NCBI GenBank assembly: GCA_011605725.1
Contig: JAAOZP010000017.1
Span: forward strand, 62,001-126,000
Direction of reading: 5' to 3'
DNA: 64,000 nucleotides
DNA from: Nitrososphaerota archaeon
Lineage (GTDB): Archaea > Thermoproteota > EX4484-205 > JAAOZP01
Below, in pieces: positions 25,748 to 34,808 of the stretch (positions are counted from its first letter, which is position 1; every line of letters begins with the position of its first letter). The notes under the pieces are model-generated. The model searched no databases and was not told the origin of the DNA. It saw only the letters and a list, made by a program, of their open reading frames with translations. Both the position numbers and the translations under genes were made by a program.

Positions 25748-26665
25748 ATGAGTACTATAGAGGCCGTAGATTTACATAAAAGGTTTGGAAGCATCCCGGC
25801 TGTTAACGGCGTTAGCTTCAAAGTGAAAGAGGGTGAAATATTCGGTTTCCTGGGACCCAACGGCGCCGGGAAGACAACGACCATCCGAATCTTGACGGGC
25901 ATATTGAAACCTGATAGTGGTGAGGCTAGGATAATGGGCTATGATGTTCATAAGGATCCTGTTAAAGCCAGAATGCTTACTGGAGTGGTTCCCGAGGAGG
26001 CTAATCCATACCCAGACCTGTCGGCTTGGGATAATCTTATGCTTGTCGGATACCTATACGGCTTATCTAAACACGCGGCCGGTGAAAGGGCTGCTAGACT
26101 GCTTAAGCTTCTCGACCTTTATGAGGTTAGAGGGAGGAAGGCTAGGAGTCTTTCTAAAGGGATGAGGCAGAAGCTTCTTGTAGCCATGGCTCTGATCGGC
26201 GAGCCTAAAGTACTCTTCTTAGACGAGCCTACGTCGGGGCTCGACGTTTTAAGCGCCAGGAAGATACGCAGCCTAATCCTTGACCTGAAAAATAATGGTG
26301 TTACGATTCTTTTGACAACGCATAACGTGGAGGAGGCTGGTGAACTTTGCGACAGGATTTCTATAATAAACGGTGGGCAGATAGTTGAGACAGGAAGCCC
26401 CGATGACTTGATGATTAAATCCGGCTTATACACATACATATCCGTGAAATTCGACAGGCCGGTTGATCCAGAGGACGCGGCACAATTCTTTAAAGATTGG
26501 GAGCACAGGGTTCAAGGCTCAAGGATTCTCTTGATTTGCAAAGAATCGGCAGAGCCCGTAGTCAGGGTTGTTGAATACGCTAAGGCGAGAAGCCTCAGCA
26601 TAATCGACATCCATACGTCTCCACCAAACCTAGAGGACGTATTCGTGAAAATTATTGGGGGTTAA
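25748..26665 (+). CDS. ABC-2 exporter ATPase, PadR-linked
   Basis: This 305-aa ATPase has Walker A GPNGAGKTT (~38-46), signature LSKGMRQK (~136-143), Walker B VLFLDEP (~156-162), then LTTHNVEEA. The C-terminal ~80 residues are the extra domain seen in drug- and antibiotic-exporter ATPases (DrrA/CcmA-type). It sits between a PadR regulator gene (31 bases) and its permease gene (2 bases), forming a single operon. The PadR-ABC arrangement is characteristic of inducible multidrug or toxic-compound export. The substrate cannot be inferred. Confidence 0.92.
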   Translation: MSTIEAVDLHKRFGSIPAVNGVSFKVKEGEIFGFLGPNGAGKTTTIRILTGILKPDSGEARIMGYDVHKDPVKARMLTGVVPEEANPYPDLSAWDNLMLVGYLYGLSKHAAGERAARLLKLLDLYEVRGRKARSLSKGMRQKLLVAMALIGEPKVLFLDEPTSGLDVLSARKIRSLILDLKNNGVTILLTTHNVEEAGELCDRISIINGGQIVETGSPDDLMIKSGLYTYISVKFDRPVDPEDAAQFFKDWEHRVQGSRILLICKESAEPVVRVVEYAKARSLSIIDIHTSPPNLEDVFVKIIGG

Positions 26666-26667
26666 GG

Positions 26668-27432
26668 ATGATGAACACGGAATCCTTCAGCCATTTATGG
26701 AGAAGCACATGGGCAATATGCCGTAAGGACATTAAGCTTTACTATGCTAAGGGGCCTATAGTTGTAACCGGCGTGCTTTTCCCCCTGTTCCTATGGGGCG
26801 CCTTCTACATCGGTAGGGGGCTGGAGCCTAGAGAGGGGTTGGCTTCTTTAATAACGCTTACGATTTTCTTCACGTCCTCCTCAGTCACGCCGATAATAGC
26901 GCCTTGGGAAACCAGGCAGAGGACCCTGGAAATGCTTCTATCCAGGCCGGTGAAAGTCACTACAATACTTATTGGCGATATCTTAGCCTCCACAATATTC
27001 GGATTGATTTTCACTCTTCCAATCGTTCTTTACAGCATAGTTCTCGGAGCAGCGTTAAGCAATGTTTTAACGGCTATAGTAATAATTACAGTTACCGTCA
27101 TAGGATTCTCAGCTCTAGGCGTGCTTTTCTCAGCCCTACCCACAGATACGCCTGCAGACGTGGTCCTGTTGTCAAGCGCCGTTAAGCTACCGTTAGTATT
27201 CGTCAGCGGGGTACTTGTGCCGCTTACACAGCTTCCAACATGGGCCTTATCAATAGCTGCAGCCTCACCATTAACATATCCCACAGATCTTTTAAGGCGG
27301 CTTTATACAGGCGATGCCTTTTTCCCGGAATCGGTGGATATCGTGATGTTGATGATCTTTACAATCATGTTTACAGTCGGAGCTCTGAAGCTTCATGAAA
27401 AAACATTGTCTGCAAGACTGCAGCGGAGATAA
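26668..27432 (+). CDS. ABC-2 type permease, partner of the PadR-linked ATPase
   Basis: This 254-aa integral membrane protein has about six hydrophobic helices and the ABC-2 layout with the coupling region TRQRTLEMLLSRPVKVTTILIGD (~90-112). It starts 2 bases after the ATPase stop (ATG 26668) and would act as a homodimer with two ATPase copies. Likely role: export of a hydrophobic or toxic compound at the cell membrane. The PadR regulator encoded upstream probably controls it. Confidence 0.88.
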   Translation: MMNTESFSHLWRSTWAICRKDIKLYYAKGPIVVTGVLFPLFLWGAFYIGRGLEPREGLASLITLTIFFTSSSVTPIIAPWETRQRTLEMLLSRPVKVTTILIGDILASTIFGLIFTLPIVLYSIVLGAALSNVLTAIVIITVTVIGFSALGVLFSALPTDTPADVVLLSSAVKLPLVFVSGVLVPLTQLPTWALSIAAASPLTYPTDLLRRLYTGDAFFPESVDIVMLMIFTIMFTVGALKLHEKTLSARLQRR

Positions 27433-27525
27433 GGATATTGGGATCACTACGTCTTAGAATGACGGGGTCTCGAATGATTTTAAAAACAATATAGCCTTAA
27501 TTTTGATGAATAAGCTCAGTAGGGT

Positions 27526-27978
27526 TTACCTGATAATTAACACAGACCCCTTGAACCGGTTCACAACCCTGCTTGCAACGCCTCCAAGAATACGACCCGA
27601 TTTCCCAAGCCCCTCGCCCCCTATGACTACAAGATCATAGTTTCCTTTCTCAGCCTCCTCGATTATGATTGAAGCCGGGTCGCCGACTCTGCTTAAAAGC
27701 CTCACTTTAACACCCATCTCTTCAGCCATTATTCTAGCCTTCTCCAGTATCTCATCTCTCTCCCTGATCAGGCTCATCCTGGTTGAATCAGGGAGCACGA
27801 CGAGTTTAGAAGACTGCTCTACGCTCGGCTCAATCAAGGTTTTCGAAGGTGCTTCTGAAACATGCAGTATTGAAACCTCGACCTCGGGATACTGAAGCTT
27901 AATCTTCAAAACCGTCTCAACAGCCTTATCCGAAGCAGGAGAACCGTCTGTTGCAACAAGAATCCTCCTAAACATCAC
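27526..27978 (-). CDS. universal stress protein (UspA family)
   Basis: This 150-aa protein has the Usp fold: RRILVATDGSPASDKAVETVLKI at the N-terminus, the central EKARIMAEEMGVKVRLL, then VIGGEGLGKSGRILGGVAS with an ATP-binding glycine pattern (G-x2-G-x9-G), ending VVNRFKGSVLIIR. ATP-binding Usp proteins act as stress-linked switches. It is transcribed alone, toward the end of the PadR-ABC operon. Confidence 0.9.
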   Translation of the reverse strand: MMFRRILVATDGSPASDKAVETVLKIKLQYPEVEVSILHVSEAPSKTLIEPSVEQSSKLVVLPDSTRMSLIRERDEILEKARIMAEEMGVKVRLLSRVGDPASIIIEEAEKGNYDLVVIGGEGLGKSGRILGGVASRVVNRFKGSVLIIR

Positions 27979-28083
27979 TCAGATTAGAAAAAACATGTGT
28001 TAATAAACCTTCATTTCAAATGAGCGCGCTCCAAGCTACAAGTCTATGGCTGCGGGAGTAGGCAAGGATTCCCTGTCGAGGCT

Positions 28084-28956
28084 TTAATACTGGCCTAGGG
28101 CACCTTCCCTTCTAGTCGAGTCGTAAGCCTTTTTGAAGAACCATAGTGAAAAAGGCAGTACCACTACTATGAAAAGCACGAGCTTTAAAGTGTTCTCCAT
28201 TATCATGGGGCTGTCGAACCCCTCACCATTCATCAAGCACCTCCTTAACCCGTCAAGAGAGTAGGTTAGTGGGAACGCGTTTCCAACCCATTTAAGCCAG
28301 TCGGGCAGCAAACCCAGAGGGTAGAGGACTCCGGAGAAAAGCTGGGTTAGCCACGAGAAGGCCCAGACTATTGGGTCACCCTGCTTAAGCTTGAGTATCA
28401 TTGCAGCCCCGAGCACTCCGATAACCATGTGGCTTGCAACCAGCAGGATGGTTAAAACGAGTGCAGCGGTAATCGACCCAGGGGTTAAGAGTAGTCTTAT
28501 TCCCAGGAGCACTCCCATGCCGAGTGAGGCAAGCAGGAAGTAGGAGCCTATTATGAATCTGAAGGCAGACTCTCCTAGGAGAAAAACCCTGAAGCTCGTG
28601 TTTGAGGAAAGGAGTGTCTCCATAGTTCCGTTCCACTGCTCCTCCCTTATCGCGTCTGAAAGGCTTGAAACAGAGGCGAAAACATAATGTTGTAAGGATA
28701 TTCCTATGACTGAGAAGGTTAGATAGTCTGCAGCATATCCTGCATCAATCAACGCTTGCGGAGTGACGATCATAGATACGAAGTAGTATGTTGCCACGAA
28801 AGTCAGGGAGCTTAGAACGTCCAGCGTTATCCAGAGCTTATACGTCCACCAGATTTTAAAATCCCGAATAATGAAGGCAACGGCTTTTTCAACAGCACCA
28901 ACTCTTCCTCGCGGAATGTTTTCTGCCATGTATTTAACAATATCCTCAACCCTCAA
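28084..28956 (-). CDS. ABC-2 type permease B
   Basis: This 290-aa protein has about six membrane helices and the motif REEQWNGTMETLLSSNTSFR, the ABC-2 coupling helix. It is clearly related to the permease encoded just upstream (SLDGLRRCL versus ALDGMRRVL; GDPIVWAF versus GDPLVFIL). It is the third gene of a minus-strand operon with an ATPase gene and that paralogue, 10 bases after the paralogue's stop. The pair probably forms a heterodimeric channel. The N-terminal ~40 residues are cytoplasmic. Confidence 0.85.
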   Translation of the reverse strand: MRVEDIVKYMAENIPRGRVGAVEKAVAFIIRDFKIWWTYKLWITLDVLSSLTFVATYYFVSMIVTPQALIDAGYAADYLTFSVIGISLQHYVFASVSSLSDAIREEQWNGTMETLLSSNTSFRVFLLGESAFRFIIGSYFLLASLGMGVLLGIRLLLTPGSITAALVLTILLVASHMVIGVLGAAMILKLKQGDPIVWAFSWLTQLFSGVLYPLGLLPDWLKWVGNAFPLTYSLDGLRRCLMNGEGFDSPMIMENTLKLVLFIVVVLPFSLWFFKKAYDSTRREGALGQY

Positions 28957-28966
28957 ACTCAGCCAC

Positions 28967-29845
28967 CTAGTAGGATGAAGTGGTTCCCTCCCTCCTTATC
29001 CTATTATAACCCCAAGCCAGCGTTTTCAAACCCAGTGGGACGAGCATAATGCTGAAGACCCCCAGAACCACTATGTCGGTTAAAACTTTCAAATCAAGGA
29101 TTGAGGCGCCGAGTATTAGCACCCTCCTCATACCGTCTAGGGCATAGGTATATGGGAAGAGCATTGATAGAAGCTGTACGGCTGGGAAGCGTTTAAGCAG
29201 TTCCAAAGGATATAGGACTCCGGCGAGAAACTCGTTGACTGCTGCAAGTATGAATACTAGCGGGTCGCCCCTCTTGTAAACCATTATTATTCCCGCAGCC
29301 ACTAATCCTAAGGCTTGGTTTGAAACAAGCATCAACACGAATAGGGTTATGAACAAGAATAGTGACTGAGGGGTGAACGAGAGTTTTGCACCAAGCCCAT
29401 AAACCCCGACGGTGAACACCCCCACCAGGTAGATTAGGCTAACTAAGTATCCGCGTGCCGTGAGACCTATGAAGAATATGAACATGTTTATCGGGGTTAC
29501 TGCAATAGTTTCAAGAGTACCTCCTCTTATTTCATGCTGGATCGAGTGGCTCAGCCTCGTTAAGCATGCCCAAAGATAGTTTGAGGTGGCTACTCCAACC
29601 AGGGAGAAGGCGAGATAGCTGGTCCCCCAGCCGCTCTGCGAAAGCCGGGTCGGGTCGACCTGCATGCCTACGAAGTAGTACATGACGACTGAGGCGAATG
29701 TGCTTAAAAGATCCATTATGAGCCAAGACTTATAGGCCAACATCATTTTAAGCTGGGACCAAACAACTGCAGAGAGTTGTCTTAAACTAGATTTAGTCCG
29801 CTTCTCCTCAACCATGAAGAGCTTTAGAACCTCAAGTCTATTCAT
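28967..29845 (-). CDS. ABC-2 type permease A
   Basis: This 292-aa paralogue of permease B has the same ABC-2 layout: HEIRGGTLETIAVTPINMF, then GDPLVFIL and GVLYPLELL. It overlaps the ATPase stop by four bases (ATG within TGA context at 29842-29845), showing tight coupling. The tandem pair of diverged permeases suggests a gene duplication followed by heterodimer formation, as in archaeal exporters for antibiotic- or polysaccharide-like compounds. The N-terminal segment is basic and cytoplasmic. Confidence 0.85.
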   Translation of the reverse strand: MNRLEVLKLFMVEEKRTKSSLRQLSAVVWSQLKMMLAYKSWLIMDLLSTFASVVMYYFVGMQVDPTRLSQSGWGTSYLAFSLVGVATSNYLWACLTRLSHSIQHEIRGGTLETIAVTPINMFIFFIGLTARGYLVSLIYLVGVFTVGVYGLGAKLSFTPQSLFLFITLFVLMLVSNQALGLVAAGIIMVYKRGDPLVFILAAVNEFLAGVLYPLELLKRFPAVQLLSMLFPYTYALDGMRRVLILGASILDLKVLTDIVVLGVFSIMLVPLGLKTLAWGYNRIRREGTTSSY

Positions 29846-30819
29846 TTCTCCTCATCAGTCAAGCTTAGAAAGACTTCTTCAAGATTTGGGAGAGCGACCT
29901 GAACTCCTATCGTTCTCAACCCGTTTAAGCTGAATACTTTAGGGATTTCTGATAACGCTTGCTCCTCATCTCTAACCTCAGCCCTGATAACGGTATGATC
30001 CTCCTCTGACTCAACGCTTATAATCCTCTTAACAACCCTTAACCCCTCTAAAATCCTAACCGCCTCTTCAGCAGAGCCTCGGAACCTAACTTCAACACCC
30101 ATGTATTTCCTAGTTATTTCGCTAAGCCGGAGTGGAGTGTCAACCGCGATGACTCTACCTTTATTCATCACAGCTATTCTGTCGCAAAGCCTTTCAGCTT
30201 CAAATATGTTGTGAGTTGTGAAGACAATCGTCTTATGAAGCTCCCTGCAGAGAGCCTGCAGTAGCCTGCGGGTCTCTATTGCCCCTGTAGCGTCAAGCCC
30301 AACAGTCGGCTCATCCATAAGCAGTATTGGCGCGTTGGAAAGCAGTGTTCTCGCCAGCATGACTCTCATTTTCATGCCTGTGGAGAAATCCTTAACAAGC
30401 CTGTCAGCATCCTTGTCTAATTCGAAGAACTCGAGCAGGGCGTCTATCCTTCTTCTGGCTACGTCTTTAGGAATGTTCTGCAGATAGGCGTAGAACTTTA
30501 AGTTGTCTCTTGCTGAAAGCCTCCAGTAGAGAGCCCTCCCACCTGTTTCCCCGTGTAACCATCCTATACATTCCCTAACCTTTTCAGCATCCTTAACGAC
30601 GTCAAAACCAGCCACTCTCGCAGTACCCTCGTCGGGAATAACCAGTGTGCAAAGAATTTTTATCAAAGTCGTTTTACCGGCACCGTTTGGCCCTAAGAGA
30701 CCGAAAAACTCACCCTCCCTGATTGAAAGGCTTACATGGTCAACTGCTACGATTCTCTCTTTCCCGCCGTCTCCCTTGAAATACTTAGTTAGGTTCTCAG
30801 TCTCAACCGCTGTGTTCAT
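29842..30819 (-). CDS. ABC-2 exporter ATPase for the two-permease system
   Basis: This 325-aa ATPase has Walker A GPNGAGKTT (~41-49), signature FSTGMKMR (~143-150), Walker B ILLMDEP (~163-169), FTTHNIFEAERL and a C-terminal ~90-residue exporter domain. It is the first gene of a three-gene operon with two related permease genes (28967-29845 and 28084-28956). The signature sequence lacks the usual LSGGQ but matches the DrrA/NatA-type variants. It starts at ATG 30819. Confidence 0.92.
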   Translation of the reverse strand: MNTAVETENLTKYFKGDGGKERIVAVDHVSLSIREGEFFGLLGPNGAGKTTLIKILCTLVIPDEGTARVAGFDVVKDAEKVRECIGWLHGETGGRALYWRLSARDNLKFYAYLQNIPKDVARRRIDALLEFFELDKDADRLVKDFSTGMKMRVMLARTLLSNAPILLMDEPTVGLDATGAIETRRLLQALCRELHKTIVFTTHNIFEAERLCDRIAVMNKGRVIAVDTPLRLSEITRKYMGVEVRFRGSAEEAVRILEGLRVVKRIISVESEEDHTVIRAEVRDEEQALSEIPKVFSLNGLRTIGVQVALPNLEEVFLSLTDEEK

Positions 30820-31280
30820 GGGCTAACAGCTCTTCACCGTTTTTTGCTTAAACCACTTATTATTCTCTTAAAAACTTTTGGATTAAATTCTTCGGAGCAA
30901 CTAATTTGCCGTTAGAATCCCGTGGCAGGATGTGGGAGTATGATCGTGAATCCCGGATTAAGTGTGAGGCTGGATTAAAAAGGCTGTTGCTGCACATATC
31001 GTAGTTCAATTTAAACAGTTTTAACTTTTTTAATCATAAATCACTTTTTCTCCTATCGACCCGCATTCAACAGTCACGCGTATGTAGCAATTAAAACAGA
31101 CAAGGGTTGAACGGATTTTTATAAGAAACCAATTAAAAATATTCTAAACCCCACATGTCTTTCGAAAAAATTTAACGCATAAACCTTGTTTTCAACTGGA
31201 ACAAATATAAAGAAGAGGGATAAACCGTGATGAACTGTTTTGAACCATTCTGAACTATATAAGAACGTGTATGTAAAGAA
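30820..31280. other. 461-base divergent gap
   Basis: This lies between the ABC ATPase (minus) and the roadblock gene (plus). It is AT-rich, with several TATA-like tracts (TTTTTATAAG at 31115-31124, AAATATAAAG at 31203-31212). A 24-codon frame at about 30931-31005 (MWEYDRESRIKCEAG and on) is not convincing. The right edge carries the phased TGAAC repeats described separately. Confidence 0.35.
31231..31266 (+). promoter_or_regulatory. 10-bp phased TGAAC repeats and TATA box before the roadblock gene
   Basis: TGAAC occurs at 31231, 31241 and 31251 with exact 10-bp spacing, then AAGAAC at 31261. The TATA box TATATAAG (31256-31263) is embedded in the last repeat, 18-25 bases before the GTG start, so a protein bound to the repeats would touch or block TBP. 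The core resembles the decamers before the V4R gene (21091-21130). Confidence 0.5.
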
Positions 31281-31943
31281 GTGAAAGAAAGAATAATTGC
31301 AAAATTTATAAGAGAGGCCTACGATTACCTAAGCACCATGGCGGAAAGAGATCAGGAAGCTGAAGATGAGAAAACCGACTTCGATAAAATAATAGCACGT
31401 TACAGGATGGCTGTTTCAAAACGGGATGTAAAGGATACGGAGGAGAAGAAACCTACATCAGTAGTTGAAAAGAACATTCCTATGGAAATGCCAGTTAAGA
31501 AAGAAGAACCGATGATAACTGTTTCAAGACCTATTCAGAAAGACATCGTTACGGGCGAAGACACTGAGAAAATTTTCGAATGGGTTAAAGTTGTGGAAAG
31601 CGCTGTACAAAACTGCATCTCGCAATCCAAAGGATTGATTAGTTCAATAAGCGTATTGCTTCCCGACGGTATCACGTGCCTAAGCTTTGGCTCACGCATC
31701 GACATAGATGAAGACATTCTAGCCGCCTTCATAGGTGAGCAGTTTGAACTGTTCGAAAGCTACGGTAGCGTTCTGAAGATAGGTGAGGTAGAGGAGATAG
31801 AGTATACTGGGAAGAATAGTGTTGTCCTAATGAGATCAGGTGGTGGTCTAAGGCTGATGGCTCTGTTGAATGATAAACGTTACGTGAGACTGGCCAAGAT
31901 ATATTTGGAGAGAATGTTGAAAAGCATTCCGAGGCTTGAATGA
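31281..31943 (+). CDS. roadblock/LC7-domain protein
   Basis: This 220-aa protein has a charged, probably disordered N-terminal half (to about residue 100, rich in Lys and Glu: DTEEKKPTSVVEK) and a C-terminal roadblock/LC7 (MglB-like) domain: ISSISVLLPDGITCLSFG, IGEVEEIEYTGKNSVVLMRS and LRLMALLNDKRYVRLAK. Such domains regulate Ras-like GTPases or bind cytoskeletal partners; archaeal cognate GTPases are often encoded elsewhere. GTG at 31281 fits the TATA position. Phased repeats in the promoter resemble those before the V4R gene, hinting at shared control. Confidence 0.7.
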   Translation: MKERIIAKFIREAYDYLSTMAERDQEAEDEKTDFDKIIARYRMAVSKRDVKDTEEKKPTSVVEKNIPMEMPVKKEEPMITVSRPIQKDIVTGEDTEKIFEWVKVVESAVQNCISQSKGLISSISVLLPDGITCLSFGSRIDIDEDILAAFIGEQFELFESYGSVLKIGEVEEIEYTGKNSVVLMRSGGGLRLMALLNDKRYVRLAKIYLERMLKSIPRLE

Positions 31944-31952
31944 GAAACAGGT

Positions 31953-33152
31953 TTAGAACCCCGCTATTTCGTTAAAAGCCTTGCTCATTATTCTTAACCC
32001 ATTCCTTATGTTTTCAACAGAGTTGGCATAGCTTATCCTAACGTAGCCTTCCCCGAAAGACCCCATTGCTGACCCATGTAGCACTGCAACCCCATATTTT
32101 TCAAGCAGAATAGAAGCCAGTTTCAAACTGTTAATATTAGCCCTATTGATTATTTCCTTAACGTTGATAAATCCGTAGAAGGCTCCTCTAGGCCTAACCA
32201 TGTGGACACCATTCATTTTAGAGACTTCTTCAATAACAATCTCCCTCCTGGCAGCATATTGTTCAACCATCCGTTTGACAGCGCTAGAACCGTTTCTCAA
32301 GGCCTCTATCCCTCCTACCTGGATGAAGGAGGAAGGGCATGCCGTAATCAGGTTTAAGACGAGTTGAAGAGGCTCCGTCAAATGCTTCGGCGTAATCACG
32401 TAACCAAGCCTCCACCCCGTCATAGCATAGTATTTTGAGAAGCCGTCGACCACTATAGTGTTCTCCAGGTTTTCGTCAAACTGGATTGGAGAATAATGCT
32501 TCAAACCATCGTATATTATGTACCTGTACACCTCGTCGCTAACGACGTATGCACCAGCATCCTTAGCTATCTCAACAATACCTTTAACGTCATCCTTGCT
32601 TAAAACCGCTCCAGTAGGGTTTTCTGGAGAATTTATGATTATCGCCTTAGTCCTATCTGAAACAAGCTGGTTAACTTCCTCAGGAGTCATTCTAAACTCG
32701 TCCTCCTCCCTGAGCCTGACAGGCACAGGTTTCCCTCCGAAGAATCTCACCCCGCTCTCGTAAGCCGGGTAACCCGGGTTCGGATAAAGCACTTCATCCC
32801 CCTCCTCCACTATTGAAGCTAATGCTGCGAAAATAGCTTCCTTAGAGCCCAGTGTTACTGAAACGTTTTCAAAACATACTTCAACACCTAAATCATTAGC
32901 AGTCTTATCAGCAATTGCCTTCCTCAGCTCCAGCATGCCAGGAGTAGGAGTGTAATGTGTATTCCCATCTTTCAACGCCCTGATCGCAGCCTCCCTTATG
33001 TTAGCCGGCGTGACGAAATCAGGCTCGCCAATCTCTAGATGAATTATTCTTCTACCCTGTGTTTCAAGCATCTTTGCATTACCCAGCACTATGAAGGAGC
33101 TTTCGCCCTGTATGTTTAGGGCTCTTCGAGCAGCATTGAGTCTAGGTTTCAA
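31953..33152 (-). CDS. PLP-dependent aminotransferase (AspC-like, class I)
   Basis: This fold-type I aminotransferase has the PLP-binding lysine in VDGFSKYYAMTGWRLGYV, the NSPENPTGAVL motif (Asn, Pro), the Arg near the C-terminus (EGYVRISYANSVENI), and the N-terminal HLEIGEPDF. It probably converts aspartate, alanine or aromatic amino acids to oxo acids. The open frame reaches 33230, but the first 26 codons overlap a TATA-like CGTATATTTTT at about 33206-33216 and do not look family-like; a GGGAGG site precedes an in-frame TTG at 33152, giving MKPRLNAARRALN, which is taken as the start. ATG 33230 is the alternative. Confidence 0.88.
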   Translation of the reverse strand: MKPRLNAARRALNIQGESSFIVLGNAKMLETQGRRIIHLEIGEPDFVTPANIREAAIRALKDGNTHYTPTPGMLELRKAIADKTANDLGVEVCFENVSVTLGSKEAIFAALASIVEEGDEVLYPNPGYPAYESGVRFFGGKPVPVRLREEDEFRMTPEEVNQLVSDRTKAIIINSPENPTGAVLSKDDVKGIVEIAKDAGAYVVSDEVYRYIIYDGLKHYSPIQFDENLENTIVVDGFSKYYAMTGWRLGYVITPKHLTEPLQLVLNLITACPSSFIQVGGIEALRNGSSAVKRMVEQYAARREIVIEEVSKMNGVHMVRPRGAFYGFINVKEIINRANINSLKLASILLEKYGVAVLHGSAMGSFGEGYVRISYANSVENIRNGLRIMSKAFNEIAGF

Positions 33153-33355
33153 TTTAACGCCGTCCTCCCAAGGAGGTGCTATTTCAACTTTTTCAAGCCT
33201 GATGAGGAAAAATATACGGTAAGGATACACGTAGCTGCTTTAGCTTCGCGCGCTACGGCAGAAAGGTTCGGATTTCCGGTTTTTAAGAGTCCTACAGGCC
33301 TTAGGATGGTTCCGATAAAAGCTTATTCGCCTCCCAGCTAAACTTATGTTTGGAA

Positions 33356-33664
33356 ATGGTGGTCGTATTAGAATTCAGCATAGTTCCGGTTGGAGAGGGG
33401 ACAAGCCTTTCAAAAATCCTTGCCCACGCAATAAGGGAGCTTGAAAAAATGGGGGTTAAGTACGAGTTAAGCCCTATGTGCACAGTTTTCGAAGCACAGA
33501 GTCTCGAGGAGGCTTTGAAAATAGTGAGGATTGCGCATGAGGCTGTTTTTAAACAAGGTGTTAAACGGGCCGTTACAATCATAAAAATAGATGATAGGCG
33601 GGATGTGGAGAGAAGCATGAAGGATAAAATTGACTCTTTGAAGAAGGCTGTTGAAGGCGTTTAA
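33356..33664 (+). CDS. MTH1187/YkoF-type (DUF77) small protein
   Basis: This ~100-residue protein shows the DUF77/MTH1187 pattern: VLEFSIVPVGEGTSLSKILA, then LSPMCTVFEA, EALKIVRIAHEAVF and GVKRAVTIIKIDDRRD. Members form beta-alpha-beta sandwiches like thiamine-binding YkoF and appear to bind thiamine-like ligands. ATG at 33356 gives a family-like MVVVLEFS start; a TTG two codons upstream is possible. Its end lies ahead of the thioredoxin reductase gene, which has its own TATA, so co-transcription is not certain. Confidence 0.88.
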   Translation: MVVVLEFSIVPVGEGTSLSKILAHAIRELEKMGVKYELSPMCTVFEAQSLEEALKIVRIAHEAVFKQGVKRAVTIIKIDDRRDVERSMKDKIDSLKKAVEGV

Positions 33665-33681
33665 TACTTTCAACGGGAAAG

Positions 33682-33694
33682 CTTTTTATTTTAA
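33682..33694 (+). promoter_or_regulatory. TATA box of the thioredoxin reductase gene
   Basis: CTTTTTATTTTAA ends about 20 bases before the ATG at 33714, supporting that ATG rather than the one at 33651. Confidence 0.4.
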
Positions 33695-33713
33695 ACCGCT
33701 TAAAAGCAGGAGT

Positions 33714-34685
33714 ATGCTTAGCATGCTGAAGGTGTCAGGATCGAAGCCGATAAACGAGACCTACGATGTTATAATCATAGGCTCGGGACCTGCTGGTTTA
33801 ACCGCAGCAATATACACTGGCAGAGCGAGGCTGAAGACACTCGTCATAGCAGGCTCTTCTTGGGGAGGACAGTTAATGCTAACATCTCAGGTTGAGAACT
33901 ACCCGGGTTTTCCGGAGGGTATACTTGGACCAGACCTTATGAACAACATGTTGAAGCAGGCTGAACGATTTGGAGCTGAAATAGTTTTTGAAGACGCGGA
34001 AAGCGTGGATTTCTCCGGAAAGCCTTTAAAAGTGGTGGCTGGCGGAGTAGCTTACGAGAGTCATGCAGTAATAATCGCGACTGGAGCCTCTCCGAAGGAG
34101 CTTGGTGTAGAGGGGGAAGAAAGATTAAAGGGGAAAGGAGTTTCAAACTGTGCTGTCTGCGACGGTGCTTTCTTTAAAGATAAGACTGTTGTAGTCGTTG
34201 GTGGCGGCGACTCCGCGATGGAGGAGGCAATCTTCCTGACTAAGTTTGCGAAGAAAGTTAAGGTTATTCATAGGAGAAGCGAGCTTAGAGCGTCAAAGAT
34301 ACTGCAGGAAAGAGCATTTAGCAATCCAAAGATAGAATTCGTATGGAACAGCGTGGTGGAGGAGATTCTTGGAAAGGAGCATGTTGAAGGAGTAAGAGTG
34401 AAAAGGGTTGACACTGGAGAGGTGTTTGAAATTAAGTGTGACGGTGTTTTCGTGTCGATAGGGTATAGGCCCAACACTGAACTTTTTAAAGGATGGGTAG
34501 AGATGGATGAGAAAGGATATGTAGTTGCTAAAGATTTTACAGAGACCAGTGTCGAAGGAGTTTTCGTGGCCGGTGAAGCCAAGGACCACCGTTACCGCCA
34601 GGCTATTACTGCAGCAGGTGAAGGATGCCAAGCGGCACTGGATGCAATAAAATACGTTGAAGATATTAAAAACCGTTCTAAATAG
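33714..34685 (+). CDS. trxB: thioredoxin-disulfide reductase
   Basis: The FAD fold has DVIIIGSGPAGLTAAIYTGR, the redox-active pair is CAVCDGAFF (Cys-x2-Cys), the NADPH fold reads VVVVGGGDSAMEEA, and the C-terminal FAD motif is GVFVAGEAKDHRYRQAITAAGEG. The enzyme transfers electrons from NAD(P)H to thioredoxin or related proteins in the cytosol. The frame opens at 33651, but a TATA box covers 33682-33694, and GCAGGAG precedes the ATG at 33714, so that start is used. Length (323 aa) is normal. Confidence 0.95.
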   Translation: MLSMLKVSGSKPINETYDVIIIGSGPAGLTAAIYTGRARLKTLVIAGSSWGGQLMLTSQVENYPGFPEGILGPDLMNNMLKQAERFGAEIVFEDAESVDFSGKPLKVVAGGVAYESHAVIIATGASPKELGVEGEERLKGKGVSNCAVCDGAFFKDKTVVVVGGGDSAMEEAIFLTKFAKKVKVIHRRSELRASKILQERAFSNPKIEFVWNSVVEEILGKEHVEGVRVKRVDTGEVFEIKCDGVFVSIGYRPNTELFKGWVEMDEKGYVVAKDFTETSVEGVFVAGEAKDHRYRQAITAAGEGCQAALDAIKYVEDIKNRSK

Positions 34686-34808
34686 GGAGCGATGGGGCGC
34701 GCTAAAAACACCCTGTTTCTCTTAAAGCGTTAGAAAAGCTGGGAGTCACCTTAGCCCTGTCTAAGAGGGAGGGAAAAGTTTAAACTTAAACGCTAACAAT
34801 ACTCTATC

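Noticed and set aside
27505..27534. Possible C/D box pair (TTGATGA .. CTGA) after the universal stress gene
   Set aside because: Only one C and one D box are found, overlapping the 3' end of the stress-protein gene; a complete guide RNA cannot be built.
31229..31254. C/D-like GTGATGA .. CTGA in front of the roadblock gene
   Set aside because: The boxes coincide with the TGAAC repeats and the TATA box of the gene, which explain the sequence better.
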